From Chamaesiphon minutus PCC 6605 (GTDB lineage: Bacteria > Cyanobacteriota > Cyanobacteriia > Cyanobacteriales > Chamaesiphonaceae): DNA of 64,000 nt. The notes under the pieces were generated by a model. The model made no database searches and was not told the origin of the DNA. It saw nothing but the letters and a program-made list of their open reading frames with translations. The first letter of the stretch is position 1; each line of letters starts with the position of its first letter. The stretch is taken from NCBI RefSeq assembly GCF_000317145.1, contig NC_019697.1, forward strand, positions 5,654,886-5,718,885. The letters are read 5' to 3'. This document shows, one piece after another, positions 1 through 7,977 of this stretch. The position numbers were made by a program, and so were the translations under genes.

Positions 1-1
1 T

Positions 2-319
2 GAAGTGTATCAAGTAACGGCCCAAGTCGGGTTAGAAGTATGCGCCTCGATCGACCCAGAATCGCTCACAGGCGATCTTGACACCGATTTAAAGGTTGTC
101 ATGGCAATGCCCAATTCACCTTTATTGCCGGACGGGCAAGCGGGCAGAGTACGCTTAGATGTTCGTCGGGTCAACCAGTTGCAACTCGAAGGTTTGGGTC
201 TAGCTCCACACCAAATTGCGATCGCGCCTCACTGTACTTTTCAGGAACCGGACTATTTTTTCTCGTACCGTCGCGAAAAACTTAAGAAGATCCAATGGTC
301 GGGCATTGTCAGTAATTAA
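2..319 (+). CDS. pgeF: PgeF/YfiH-type polyphenol oxidase (laccase domain), C-terminal part
   Basis: Only the last ~105 residues are in the window. The reading frame is open through the left edge (GAA before the GTG at 5), so the gene starts outside it. The tail reads DVRRVNQLQLEGLG, then APHCTFQEPDYFFSYRRE, which is the usual end of the laccase-domain/PgeF family: a Cys-containing segment followed by F.SYRR. Family members are soluble enzymes proposed to edit peptidoglycan precursors, and some act on purine nucleosides. The metal-binding His/Cys residues of the N-terminal part cannot be checked here. The family call is fairly firm; the substrate is not shown by the sequence. Confidence 0.72.
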   Translation, partial: EVYQVTAQVGLEVCASIDPESLTGDLDTDLKVVMAMPNSPLLPDGQAGRVRLDVRRVNQLQLEGLGLAPHQIAIAPHCTFQEPDYFFSYRREKLKKIQWSGIVSN

Positions 320-397
320 ACTTGCTCATTCGGGTTAAGAAGAGCCTGGAGACTGGAAATCGGCGGCGGGACTCGAACAAAGCAAATATCCTTAACC

Positions 398-415
398 CGT
401 TAGCGTAGCCTCTCC
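398..415 (+). repeat. Dispersed repeat, cgttagcgtagcctctcc copy
   Basis: One of at least eight copies in the window of a short dispersed repeat with core GTTRGCGKAGCC followed by TCTCC. Other copies lie near 6323, 8885, 14213, 21840, 24542, 26116, 44480 and 49893, on both strands. This copy sits between the converging pgeF and moeB genes and is followed by gacaggag, which makes a short hairpin with ctctcc. Confidence 0.6.
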
Positions 416-535
416 GACAGGAGCAACTTAGGTTAAACTTGCTATTTCGATCCCAACGATAAATCCCTCGATTTGTGCCATTTACAGACAGACATCGAGG
501 GATCGATCGAGATAAATTTCTAAACTAGGCTACAA

Positions 536-1708
536 CTAATACTCCAGTACTGAAGGATCTACTTCCCGACTCCAAGCCTGAATGCCACCTTTGACATTCG
601 TGCCCTCAATTCCAGCTTCCTTGAGGATGGCTAGAGCTTTGGCCGAGCGACCGCCCATTTTACAATGAGCGATGAGACGATGACCGTTGAGAGCGGCTTT
701 GACCTGCTCTACACCCTTACCCTGTTCGATATCTGGGAGGGGAATTAGGATCGAGCCAGGAATTTTAGCAATGTCATACTCATTGGGATTACGAACGTCA
801 ATTAAGACAAAATCGTCAGCACCACTATCGATGAGTTGTTTGAGTTCTGTTACTGTCATTTCTGCTAGCATACTTTGTTGTTCGGCTTCAGCCGCCTTCG
901 CTTGCGGAATTCCACAAAACTGTTCGTAATCGATTAATTTCTCAATTACCGGACGGACGGGATTGGGTCGCAGTTTCAACTCGCGGAACTTCATGTCTAG
1001 GGCATTATATAACATCAAGCGACCGCTGAGCGTCGTCCCCTGACCGAGGATAATCTTGATCGTCTCCGTCGCCTGAATCACACCGATGATGCCAGGAAGA
1101 ACGCCTAAAACCCCTCCTTCGGCACATGAGGGCACCATGCCTGGTGGCGGGGGTTCTGGATACAAATCGCGATAGTTTGGTCCACCCTGATAGTTAAAGA
1201 CCGTCGCTTGTCCTTCAAACCGGAAAATCGACCCATATACGTTGGGCTTATCTAATAAAACGCAAGCATCATTGACTAGATAGCGCGTGGGGAAGTTATC
1301 TGTCCCATCTACGACAATATCATAAGGACGAATGATGTCTAACGCGTTCGCCGAACTCAATGCCGTCTCATAGAGGTCTACTTGACAGTAGGGATTTATT
1401 TCATGAATCCGGTTTTTCGCCGATTCAATTTTGGGTTTGCCAACCCAAGAAGTGCCATGAATGACTTGACGTTGAAGATTGGAATGGTCAACAACATCAA
1501 AATCGACAATGCCCAGGCGACCGATGCCTGCGGCAGCTAAATAGAGTAATAATGGCGAACCAAGTCCCCCCGTACCTACACAGAGTACGCTGGCGGCTTT
1601 GAGACGTTTTTGACCGTCTAAGCCCACTTCTGGGAGGATCAGATGCCGCGAATAGCGGGCATATTCTTCAGGTAGTAACTGGATTTCGTCCAGATTCGGA
1701 TCGAGCAT
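536..1708 (-). CDS. moeB: Molybdopterin-synthase adenylyltransferase with rhodanese domain (MoeB/ThiF type)
   Basis: A 390-residue two-domain protein. Residues ~15-260 are an E1-like ThiF/MoeB adenylyltransferase: nucleotide loop GTGGLGSPLLLYLAAAG, then NLQRQVIH and VDGTDNFPTRY. It activates the C-terminal glycine of a sulfur-carrier protein (MoaD or ThiS) with ATP. Residues ~280-385 are a rhodanese domain with catalytic Cys349 in HCKMGGRSAKAL, which can carry the persulfide that is transferred. The MoeB-rhodanese fusion is the common cyanobacterial form. Only one Cys is visible at each place where E. coli MoeB has CxxC zinc ligands, so zinc binding is doubtful. mobA, another molybdenum-cofactor gene, lies 14 kb away rather than next to it. 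MoeB and ThiF roles may overlap. Confidence 0.88.
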   Translation of the reverse strand: MLDPNLDEIQLLPEEYARYSRHLILPEVGLDGQKRLKAASVLCVGTGGLGSPLLLYLAAAGIGRLGIVDFDVVDHSNLQRQVIHGTSWVGKPKIESAKNRIHEINPYCQVDLYETALSSANALDIIRPYDIVVDGTDNFPTRYLVNDACVLLDKPNVYGSIFRFEGQATVFNYQGGPNYRDLYPEPPPPGMVPSCAEGGVLGVLPGIIGVIQATETIKIILGQGTTLSGRLMLYNALDMKFRELKLRPNPVRPVIEKLIDYEQFCGIPQAKAAEAEQQSMLAEMTVTELKQLIDSGADDFVLIDVRNPNEYDIAKIPGSILIPLPDIEQGKGVEQVKAALNGHRLIAHCKMGGRSAKALAILKEAGIEGTNVKGGIQAWSREVDPSVLEY

Positions 1709-2163
1709 AGCTAGTTTAGTTAAAGCTGATGATTGGTGAGTTCAACAGCGATCGCCAAGAGGTGTGGTATCTAGAAACTAGCACTCCGACCGTCGCCGTT
1801 CGCGTTGGTGTCAGCATCGCCTACCGTTAAGCACGGCGGTAGATCTACCAAATCGGTCTCCATTCAGATGTCTTTAAATCGGACACTGTTTACCAGACTG
1901 ATGGTTAATATTCTACCTCGTTTGCGCAGCATCTTCCCTGAAGAATAGTGTCGCGGCTCGATCGTTGTCTTCAGGGCGATTCATGGCAATTGTATCGATT
2001 CAATTTAGGCCAGCAGCATCCTAGATCTTGTCTCGATCGACCTCGATTGCCACCTTTTAAGAGATCGTCCCAACCAAACCCGCACCGTAAATCTGTGTCC
2101 CACACCATAAAGGGTATACCCGAAGGCATACCCTTTAACGATTTGTGAGTTCAAAATTTTGCC
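1709..2163. other. 455-bp spacer between moeB and rpmA
   Basis: This spacer lies upstream of moeB and downstream of rpmA, both on the minus strand, so it holds the moeB promoter and the end of the L21-L27 transcript. It contains one GCGATCGC octamer near 1747 and the hairpin at 2109-2136. I found no convincing gene in it; an open frame at 1948-2148 has low-complexity Ser/Arg/Pro composition and no recognisable domain. Confidence 0.6.
2109..2136 (-). terminator. Hairpin downstream of rpmA
   Basis: AAAGGGTAT and ATACCCTTT pair across a 10-nt loop, 28 bp beyond the L27 stop codon on the minus strand. The run of T after the stem is only three, so termination may be weak. The position directly behind the rplU-rpmA pair is what supports the call. 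Confidence 0.5.
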
Positions 2164-2430
2164 TTATGCAGCAGCCGGAGCGGGATAAACGCTAATTTTT
2201 TTACCATTTTTGCCTTTGCGCTCGAAGGTGACAACGCCATCAACCAGAGCATAAATGGTGTAGTCTTTACCCAAACCGACATTATTACCGACATGGAAAG
2301 AAGATCCCCGTTGGCGCACGATGATATTGCCAGCTTTAACTACTTCACCACCATACTTTTTAACACCCAATCTCTGGGCGTTTGAATCCCGTCCGTTTCT
2401 AGTACTACCCGTACCCTTCTTAGAAGCCAT
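2164..2430 (-). CDS. rpmA: 50S ribosomal protein L27
   Basis: An 88-residue protein with the canonical L27 N-terminus [20 protein letters not shown], followed by [17 protein letters not shown] and [15 protein letters not shown]. The N-terminal tail reaches the peptidyl transferase centre in the large ribosomal subunit. There is no Firmicute-type N-terminal extension needing cleavage. It follows rplU by 58 bp on the same strand, the conserved L21-L27 pair. Length and motifs are complete. Confidence 0.97.
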   Translation of the reverse strand: MASKKGTGSTRNGRDSNAQRLGVKKYGGEVVKAGNIIVRQRGSSFHVGNNVGLGKDYTIYALVDGVVTFERKGKNGKKISVYPAPAAA

Positions 2431-2488
2431 GATTACCTCGGATTATAAATAATTAAGTGTGAAAGATCGTCGATGTGGTTGCCACTAG

Positions 2489-2845
2489 CTAGACTGCAAC
2501 AGCTTCAGCAGCCGAGGCGATAACCGCACCATTGACGCTAATAGAATCAATCATCAATCGAGTGACTTCTTGACGGTGACCGCGTTTTTTGCGAGTTTTC
2601 TTTTTAGGTTGCATTTTGTAGACAATTACCTTGCGCGCCCGATAGTGACGCATGATGGTGCCTTGAACGGTAACACCAGCAACTAGCGGTTGACCGATTT
2701 GGATGCTGCCATTATTTTCAAGCAAGAATACTTTATCGATCGAGACGGTGCTGTCTGGCTCGCCAGATAACAGTTCGATGTCATAAAAGCGACCTGGTTC
2801 GACCCGCATTTGCTTGCCACCAGTTTCGATAATTGCGTAAGTCAT
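2489..2845 (-). CDS. rplU: 50S ribosomal protein L21
   Basis: A 118-residue protein beginning MTYAIIETGGKQMRVEPGRFYDIE, the typical L21 start. The basic stretch MQPKKKTRKKRGHRQ is the conserved rRNA-binding C-terminal signature (KxKKxxxRxxGHRQ), and an Ala/Val-rich tail follows. L21 binds 23S rRNA in the large subunit. It is the first gene of the rplU-rpmA pair. Confidence 0.97.
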   Translation of the reverse strand: MTYAIIETGGKQMRVEPGRFYDIELLSGEPDSTVSIDKVFLLENNGSIQIGQPLVAGVTVQGTIMRHYRARKVIVYKMQPKKKTRKKRGHRQEVTRLMIDSISVNGAVIASAAEAVAV

Positions 2846-2983
2846 AGATTTAATGATGTGAAATGCCGTACGGGTAGTCTCTATTTAAGTGCTGAGACAT
2901 TTGTTAGTTAGCGACCCGATCCGAGCTTAGGTATATAGACAGCCCCTTATTATGACAGATATTACTCAATCGCGTCAATAATT

Positions 2984-3463
2984 TTAGTAGCGATCGACTT
3001 GAATTCGTGCCGTCTCTGACAACTGCGGAATGTCTGTGTATTTACCCAATGCTGACATGATAAGGCCATAACCCGCGATCGCCAATGTGCCCAAGAACAC
3101 TGTATTTAGCAATACTTGAGTTATTTGCCCCAAACCAGGAATACCTGGCAATACAGCTTGCAACAACAATCTACACAGAGAGAGCAAAATGCCAATCAGG
3201 ATCGCTTGAAACACATTAAACCGAATAAAGCGACTAACCCGAGGATTGACCGCGACGCCAGCATATAGGACTAAGAACAGAATGAAACCACCAAAGCCGC
3301 TATCGAGCCTTACTAAGGGCATCAGTGGCCCGTACAATTGTTCCACGATCGGGAATTGCCCGAAGATAAATTCACCAAAAAAGTAAGCATTCACGATCGG
3401 CAGTAAATAAGCTAAACCCCCAAAAAATCTGTCTGCTACTGTCTCCGAACTTTGCCAACTCAT
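2984..3463 (-). CDS. Tic20 family membrane protein
   Basis: A 159-residue integral membrane protein with about four hydrophobic segments: ~14-30, 55-75, 86-112 and 117-140. The pattern ADRFFGGLAYLLPI near the N-terminus, then NPRVSRFIRFNVFQAIL in the middle, is the Tic20 family signature (RFN.QAIL). Plant Tic20 is part of the inner-envelope protein import channel; the function of cyanobacterial members is not established. The gene stands alone between the ribosomal protein pair and the pseudopilin run. The C-terminal ETARIQVDRY tail is hydrophilic. Confidence 0.8.
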   Translation of the reverse strand: MSWQSSETVADRFFGGLAYLLPIVNAYFFGEFIFGQFPIVEQLYGPLMPLVRLDSGFGGFILFLVLYAGVAVNPRVSRFIRFNVFQAILIGILLSLCRLLLQAVLPGIPGLGQITQVLLNTVFLGTLAIAGYGLIMSALGKYTDIPQLSETARIQVDRY

Positions 3464-3515
3464 TCGATCTACCCCCAGATCTAACTACAATACTCGTTTC
3501 TCCAGCATACCGTAA

Positions 3516-4826
3516 TTACCTAGACAATACATTCCGTGGGAAATATTCTGCCTGAGCGCGGAGCTTAGCAAGATCGGCAGCACTAGCTGTAGCATTTTGT
3601 CCCGTACCATCATATTGAGCTTGTAAGGAGACTCTTACTCCAGCAAGCTGCTTCCAGTTCATTGCAACATCTGTACTCAATGTATTGTAGTTGAACTGAC
3701 AAATATATTGGGGATTAGTAGAACTTACGGGTGGAGTGGAAGAACTAGTAGGTTGATTGGGACAATTAAAAGCACTAGCTGAAACAGTAGTAGCAGGAGA
3801 AGTAACAGTAGGAGGTGTTGGTGTCTGATTAACTGCTTGATCGAGCGCGTTTGTGTATAGTCTCGCGGAGATATTAAATTGAGAGATTTTTTTGATTAAT
3901 GTTTGTCTATTTCCACCATTGATAGATAAAGTTAAGTTACCGCTATTGTCTAAGGCATAAACCCTCTCTTCAATTAAATAAATCGGACTTCCAGGCACGT
4001 AAGCTACGCTTTTACTTCTATCATCATTAGACATAGTACTTGCACCTACATCATCATTGCCGACTGAAATAAAATAATTAGTGCTAAAAGTAAGAAAATT
4101 ATCGTCAGAATAATTGAAGACTCGAATACGGCCATTGCCATCAGATACAGCAGCTCTCAGTTGTTCTCGATCTGCGCTGGGAGGCGTTGGCTTAGTTGCG
4201 ACACACAGATCGGTAGCTGTAATTAAATAATTTGAATTCAAATTATCAAGTTGACAGCGGTACTGACGAGTATTGATCGCAGTTTGCCATAAAACGGGCA
4301 AAGCCGCTGAGACAGGAAGGATAGCAGGTGCAGGACTCGGTGGTGCCGTGTATGTAAATATGCAACTTGGATCCGTACCTGTAACGCTATTAGCAATGAT
4401 TAGCTGAGTTGGTAGTGGATTTACATTTACTGGAATTGTCTGACAAAGAGTTAATGGTTGAGGTTGTACTGACTTGCGGATGATAATTCTAGAAGATGCT
4501 TGTGAATTAAGAGTATTAGGCGCTGTGCTTGCTGTGGTATTGTTGGGATCGAGACTAAATTCGATCGCCGGAAAACTACCGTCATTAATTCCTTCACCAG
4601 CTTGTCGAATATCATTACCAATTATCTCCAAAACAGCAGACAGGTTTTGATTAGTTTCGATAGTTTTTTTGTCTTTGTTGAAGGAACTACTAGCATAAAG
4701 AAAAGCATTCATTGCTAGCCCGCCTACTATAGACATAATTATCAGACCAGCCAGTAATTCTAGTAGCGTAAATCCTTTATTGGAATTGCGTATAAGTACC
4801 TTCAAGATCGTATACTTTCGCTTCAT
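3516..4826 (-). CDS. PilW-like pseudopilin (HpsC-like)
   Basis: A class III prepilin: short basic leader, then GFTLLELLAGLIIMSIVGG, where the peptidase cuts after Gly and Glu+5 is present. A long Thr/Ser/Asn/Pro-rich, mostly beta ectodomain follows (~436 residues in all), with several Cys that may form disulfides. Size and layout match PilW-like minor pseudopilins such as HpsC of the hormogonium polysaccharide locus. I chose the ATG at 4826: GAGG lies 9 nt upstream and it gives an 18-residue leader. An in-frame ATG at 4874 would add a hydrophobic, less likely leader and lengthen the overlap. Even so it overlaps the upstream pseudopilin gene by 50 bp, implying coupled translation. HpsC is a family inference. 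Confidence 0.7.
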   Translation of the reverse strand: MKRKYTILKVLIRNSNKGFTLLELLAGLIIMSIVGGLAMNAFLYASSSFNKDKKTIETNQNLSAVLEIIGNDIRQAGEGINDGSFPAIEFSLDPNNTTASTAPNTLNSQASSRIIIRKSVQPQPLTLCQTIPVNVNPLPTQLIIANSVTGTDPSCIFTYTAPPSPAPAILPVSAALPVLWQTAINTRQYRCQLDNLNSNYLITATDLCVATKPTPPSADREQLRAAVSDGNGRIRVFNYSDDNFLTFSTNYFISVGNDDVGASTMSNDDRSKSVAYVPGSPIYLIEERVYALDNSGNLTLSINGGNRQTLIKKISQFNISARLYTNALDQAVNQTPTPPTVTSPATTVSASAFNCPNQPTSSSTPPVSSTNPQYICQFNYNTLSTDVAMNWKQLAGVRVSLQAQYDGTGQNATASAADLAKLRAQAEYFPRNVLSR

Positions 4827-5370
4827 TATGATAAACCTCAACTTTAAATTTTCGGTAATTATTAGAACAGACATTAGGATCGGCTGTGACTATCGGATTT
4901 CCCCCATACGCAGGAGTCGCAGCCAATCCTTTACAAAAAGTAACAGCTACTAGATACTGCCGTCCCATTGCCGAAGTAAGTGCAGCGGGCTGGAGAATAG
5001 GATTGGGATTTGTGGTAGCATTAACACAATTTTTGAAACTAGTTTGATTCGCTGAATTAATCCGACCAGCACCTGGTGTTATAGAAAATTCGCAACCACT
5101 TAAATTATCATTATTAAACCCGTCAGTTGATGGCAAGTCCAATATTCTTTGCGATCGGATGCTGTCAAAGACTCGCTGAGAAACAATTAAAGCACCAGTA
5201 CGAATCTCGCTCTTGGAATTATTTATTTTTGCATATAAAAATAGTGGCATGGCATAAGCAAGACAAACGCCTAATGTTGTTAGGGCAATCATTGTCTCAA
5301 TTAAACTAAATCCTTCTTCCGTTTTTGGAGAACTATCTGTAATTTCATTTTTATATAATTTTAGTTTCAT
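4777..5370 (-). CDS. PilV-like pseudopilin (HpsB-like)
   Basis: A 197-residue type IV prepilin-like protein. The leader is MKLKLYKNEITDSSPKTEEG, cleaved before FSLIETMIALTTLGVCLAYAMP, with the Glu+5 needed for assembly and one transmembrane helix. The ectodomain has four or more Cys (GCEFSI, FKNCVN, TFCKG, DPNVCS), suggesting disulfides. It is the middle gene of three pseudopilin genes on the minus strand and overlaps the next one. PilV-type minor pilins sit at the tip of type IV pilus or type II secretion pseudopili. Resemblance to HpsB of filamentous cyanobacteria is an inference from order and size. Confidence 0.7.
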   Translation of the reverse strand: MKLKLYKNEITDSSPKTEEGFSLIETMIALTTLGVCLAYAMPLFLYAKINNSKSEIRTGALIVSQRVFDSIRSQRILDLPSTDGFNNDNLSGCEFSITPGAGRINSANQTSFKNCVNATTNPNPILQPAALTSAMGRQYLVAVTFCKGLAATPAYGGNPIVTADPNVCSNNYRKFKVEVYHNEAKVYDLEGTYTQFQ

Positions 5371-5470
5371 AATAAGTTAGCTATTTAATATTTCAACAAT
5401 TTATTTAGTTTAAATAATATTCGTCGTTTCACATCATTGTGTGTCTTTTACGATCGAAACATAAAGTAGA

Positions 5471-6103
5471 TCAAAAGACAGGGTTACCCTGAGTATCAAG
5501 AGGAATTAAAGTTCCATTCCTGTCTTGAGTAGTGACGTCAACACCTCCAACTCCAGAAACACTAATTAATGCAGATGTTGCTCGATTATTAGCTTGAAAA
5601 TCTTTTAAAGTTAAAGATACTGTTTGAAAGGCGATCCCGCGATTGTCAAAACAGATATCCCATTTTAAAAAGTCTGCGGCAGCAACAGCAGATCCAGCTA
5701 CTTGAGGAAGCGGACTATCCGCAACACCGATCGCCTCTGGTAAATCTAAATCAAGTTGAGAAGCTGCCTGCCAACCGTTAGTCCCGCCTGTGGCTGTAAC
5801 TTGACAATTTGAAGCATATTCAACGATAAAGTTGTGAGGAGTTTGTTGATATTTTTCTCCTGTATATTCGGCGGCAGTTGTATACTTGGGTCTGAGGCGA
5901 TATGCCTGGTTGCTGGCGATCGCTTTGGATCGAATCAAACTGAGCTGGCTCCTAAACTGTAACGAGCCATCGCGTAAGGGTTTGTTTAATGACAACAAAG
6001 AAGGCAGCGCAAATCCAGCGATGATGCCAGCTATGGCAAGAACTGCGATCGTTTCTATCAAGGTAAAACCTTGAAAGTTAGATTTGGGCGATCGGCTCGT
6101 CAC
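5471..6103 (-). CDS. GspH/FimT-like pseudopilin
   Basis: A 210-residue prepilin-like protein with leader MTSRSPKSNFQG and mature start FTLIETIAVLAIAGIIAGFA, including Glu+5. LRDGSLQFRSQLSLIRSKAIASNQAYRLRP then follows, the helix typical of GspH/FimT minor pseudopilins, where a row of small residues lets the helix pack in the pilus. It is the first gene of the three-gene minus-strand pseudopilin run, 100 bp before the PilV-like gene, so they are probably co-transcribed. The pilB-pilT-pilC genes that would assemble such pilins are at the right end of the window. Confidence 0.75.
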   Translation of the reverse strand: MTSRSPKSNFQGFTLIETIAVLAIAGIIAGFALPSLLSLNKPLRDGSLQFRSQLSLIRSKAIASNQAYRLRPKYTTAAEYTGEKYQQTPHNFIVEYASNCQVTATGGTNGWQAASQLDLDLPEAIGVADSPLPQVAGSAVAAADFLKWDICFDNRGIAFQTVSLTLKDFQANNRATSALISVSGVGGVDVTTQDRNGTLIPLDTQGNPVF

Positions 6104-6515
6104 AGTTAATGGCTCCTCAATGAAGATAAAATTTTGAAATTACTGATGGCTGATGTTTCTCGGTATTGCTTCGATCGAGTCTCGAACGCGAACACTCATA
6201 TGTCAGCACTATTAACATTCCCAGATAATTAGAGAAAATTACAAACAGCGACTTTTATTGGTGTAAACTTTTTGGCGGGAAAATTTGACGATCTAAATAC
6301 ATGTGAATCTAGAGTCGTGACCCGTTGGCGGAGCCTCTCCTGTGGAGGATCGATCGATTGTAGATGCTTTGAAGTCAATCGTAGCCTGTTTTTTTAGATG
6401 CCAATGTGACTGCGATCGCTTAGTATTTACACTTAAAATTCGTGCTTTGTTTTAAAATGTATCTCAGTAAATTTCCGGACGATCGCTCGATAAGAGCGAG
6501 ATCCGATCGCGCTTG
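6104..6515. other. 412-bp spacer upstream of the pseudopilin run
   Basis: This holds the presumed promoter of the minus-strand pseudopilin genes and, at 6323-6343, one dispersed GTTGGCGGAGCC repeat. It ends at the left end of the insertion sequence. AT-rich stretches and several GATCG palindromes are present. I see no coding potential. Confidence 0.6.
6323..6343 (+). repeat. Dispersed GTTGGCGGAGCC repeat
   Basis: All 21 bases are identical to the copy at 14213-14233, which lies inside the SphS kinase gene. It is flanked by different sequence, so the shared core marks a dispersed repeat and not a larger duplication. Confidence 0.65.
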
Positions 6516-6578
6516 CTAGCAGCCTGTCGGAGATAAGATTTTTCGGTTAGGATCGGGAGACTACTAAGGGTAAAACGA

Positions 6579-7397
6579 TTGGTGCGGAAATTCAAAACGG
6601 TAGATTACGAGGCAATGCTAAAACAAACAGTGAGTATCGAAGAATGCTTGCCACCAGACCATCTTGCCCGATTTGTAGTGCAAACGATCGCTCAACTCGA
6701 CCTCAGTAGTATTTATAGTGCATATGGAGCCAAGGGTGGAACACCAATTGCACCAGAAATTTTGTTAGGAATGCTTGTATACGGTTACGCGACTGGAATC
6801 TTTAGTTCGCGAGGATTGGAAAAAGCGAGCTACGAATCAATGCCAGTTCGATTTATAGCTGGTAACTTACATCCAGACCATGATACGATTGCCAACTTTA
6901 GGAGTAGATTTCTAGAACAGATTAAAGAACTATTTGTACAAATATTGGAAATGGCAGTTGCAGCTAATGTATTGAAAGTTGAAGACATTAGTGTTGATGG
7001 GACAAAGATTCACGCAGATGCGTCCAAAAGTAAGGCAGTGAGCCACAAACGTTTAGAAGAAATTCAGATGCAATTACGAACGGAAGTGGAAAAATTGATA
7101 AAATTGGGTCAAAAAGCAGATGGAATTAAGATAGACAAAGAAGTCGATGTTGTTGCCGAAATTGCGCGGAGGAAGGAGCGATTAGCTCATCTTGAGAAGG
7201 CAAAACAAGAATTACATAATCGAGCGCAAGAGCAATACGAATTAGACCAGTCTAAATACGTTGAAAAAATGGCAGAACGAGCAGCATATATTGAAAAAAC
7301 AGGGAAAAAGCCGAGCGGAAGGGTTCCATCACCCCCTTTTTTGCCATCACCGATCGAGCGCAATACAATTTCACCGATCCTCAATCACGGATCATGA
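6579..7397 (+). CDS. IS1182-family transposase, frame 1 (N-terminal part)
   Basis: 272 residues. The N-terminal helical domain (LPPDHLARFVVQTIAQLDL, then GGTPIAPEILLGMLVYGYATG) and the first DDE aspartate in VDGTKIHADASK are typical of IS1182 transposases. A charged coiled-coil segment (~150-235) follows. The start is TTG at 6579, or GTG at 6582, downstream of AAGGG. The frame runs on past the conserved region into LPSPIERNTISP and stops. The true continuation, DRAQYNFTDPQSRIM, is in the -1 frame. The heptamer T_TTT_TTG at 7337-7343 sits exactly at the junction in the correct register for -1 slippage. This may be programmed frameshifting or a lost T in a seven-T run. Confidence 0.85.
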   Translation: MVRKFKTVDYEAMLKQTVSIEECLPPDHLARFVVQTIAQLDLSSIYSAYGAKGGTPIAPEILLGMLVYGYATGIFSSRGLEKASYESMPVRFIAGNLHPDHDTIANFRSRFLEQIKELFVQILEMAVAANVLKVEDISVDGTKIHADASKSKAVSHKRLEEIQMQLRTEVEKLIKLGQKADGIKIDKEVDVVAEIARRKERLAHLEKAKQELHNRAQEQYELDQSKYVEKMAERAAYIEKTGKKPSGRVPSPPFLPSPIERNTISPILNHGS

Positions 7398-7960
7398 AAA
7401 ATAGTGGTAACAAAGGCTTTGACCAGCATTATAATGGTCAGATTGCGATCGAGCATCAAGCTTTATTAATTATTTCCAACACTCTATCCAATCATCCTAA
7501 TGACCAACTTGATGCACTACCAACTGTCGATGCGATCGATCGTAGAGTCGGCAAGCCCAAGCGAGCAGCATTAGATACTGGCTACTTCAGCGTGACTAAT
7601 ATTGAGGGTTTGGAGACACGTCAAATTGAGCCATACATAGCTACCGGGCGGCATTCTCATCAGGATTATTGGCAAACTATATTGTCACAACAACCAGATC
7701 CACCAGTGGCAGCGGCAACACTGAAAGCACAGATGGCATACAAGCTGCAAACCGATGAAGGAAGAGCATTTTATCGGTTACGAAAGTGTACCGTCGAACC
7801 GATTATTGGTATTATCAAAGAAACAATAGGGTTTCGCCAGTTCTCTTTAAGAGGCTTGACCAAAGCAGCCGGAGAATGGAATCTTGTCTGCCTCGCCTAC
7901 AATTTCAGACGTTTGCATCGATTAATGGGGATTAAATGTGTTTCTCCGACAGGCTGCTAG
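7394..7960 (+). CDS. IS1182-family transposase, frame 2 (C-terminal part)
   Basis: 188 residues from the ATG at 7394, but the frame is open upstream to the slippery run at 7337-7343, so it probably continues the N-terminal part and is not a separate protein. It carries the rest of the DDE catalytic core: Asp in ALDTGYFS and Glu in CTVEPIIGIIKE, followed by FRQFSLRGLTKAAGEWNLVCLAYNFRRL, the usual IS1182 end. Joined, the two parts give a full-length transposase of about 460 residues. It overlaps frame 1 by 4 bp. Confidence 0.82.
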   Translation: MKNSGNKGFDQHYNGQIAIEHQALLIISNTLSNHPNDQLDALPTVDAIDRRVGKPKRAALDTGYFSVTNIEGLETRQIEPYIATGRHSHQDYWQTILSQQPDPPVAAATLKAQMAYKLQTDEGRAFYRLRKCTVEPIIGIIKETIGFRQFSLRGLTKAAGEWNLVCLAYNFRRLHRLMGIKCVSPTGC

Positions 7961-7977
7961 TAATATAAAAATTAACA

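Larger units (their letters stand above)
6516..7960 (+). mobile_element. IS1182-like insertion sequence, about 1445 bp
   Basis: Perfect 18-bp inverted ends: CTAGCAGCCTGTCGGAGA at 6516-6533 and its complement at 7943-7960. The outermost four bases, CTAG, are palindromic. The element can therefore also be read as 14-bp ends (CAGCCTGTCGGAGA) inside a 4-bp CTAG target duplication. One transposase occupies nearly the whole element, and its stop codon (7958-7960) lies in the right end. The intact ends suggest recent activity. The element separates the pseudopilin run from the NlpC/P60 gene, whose start codon lies only 17 bp beyond the right end. Confidence 0.88.
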
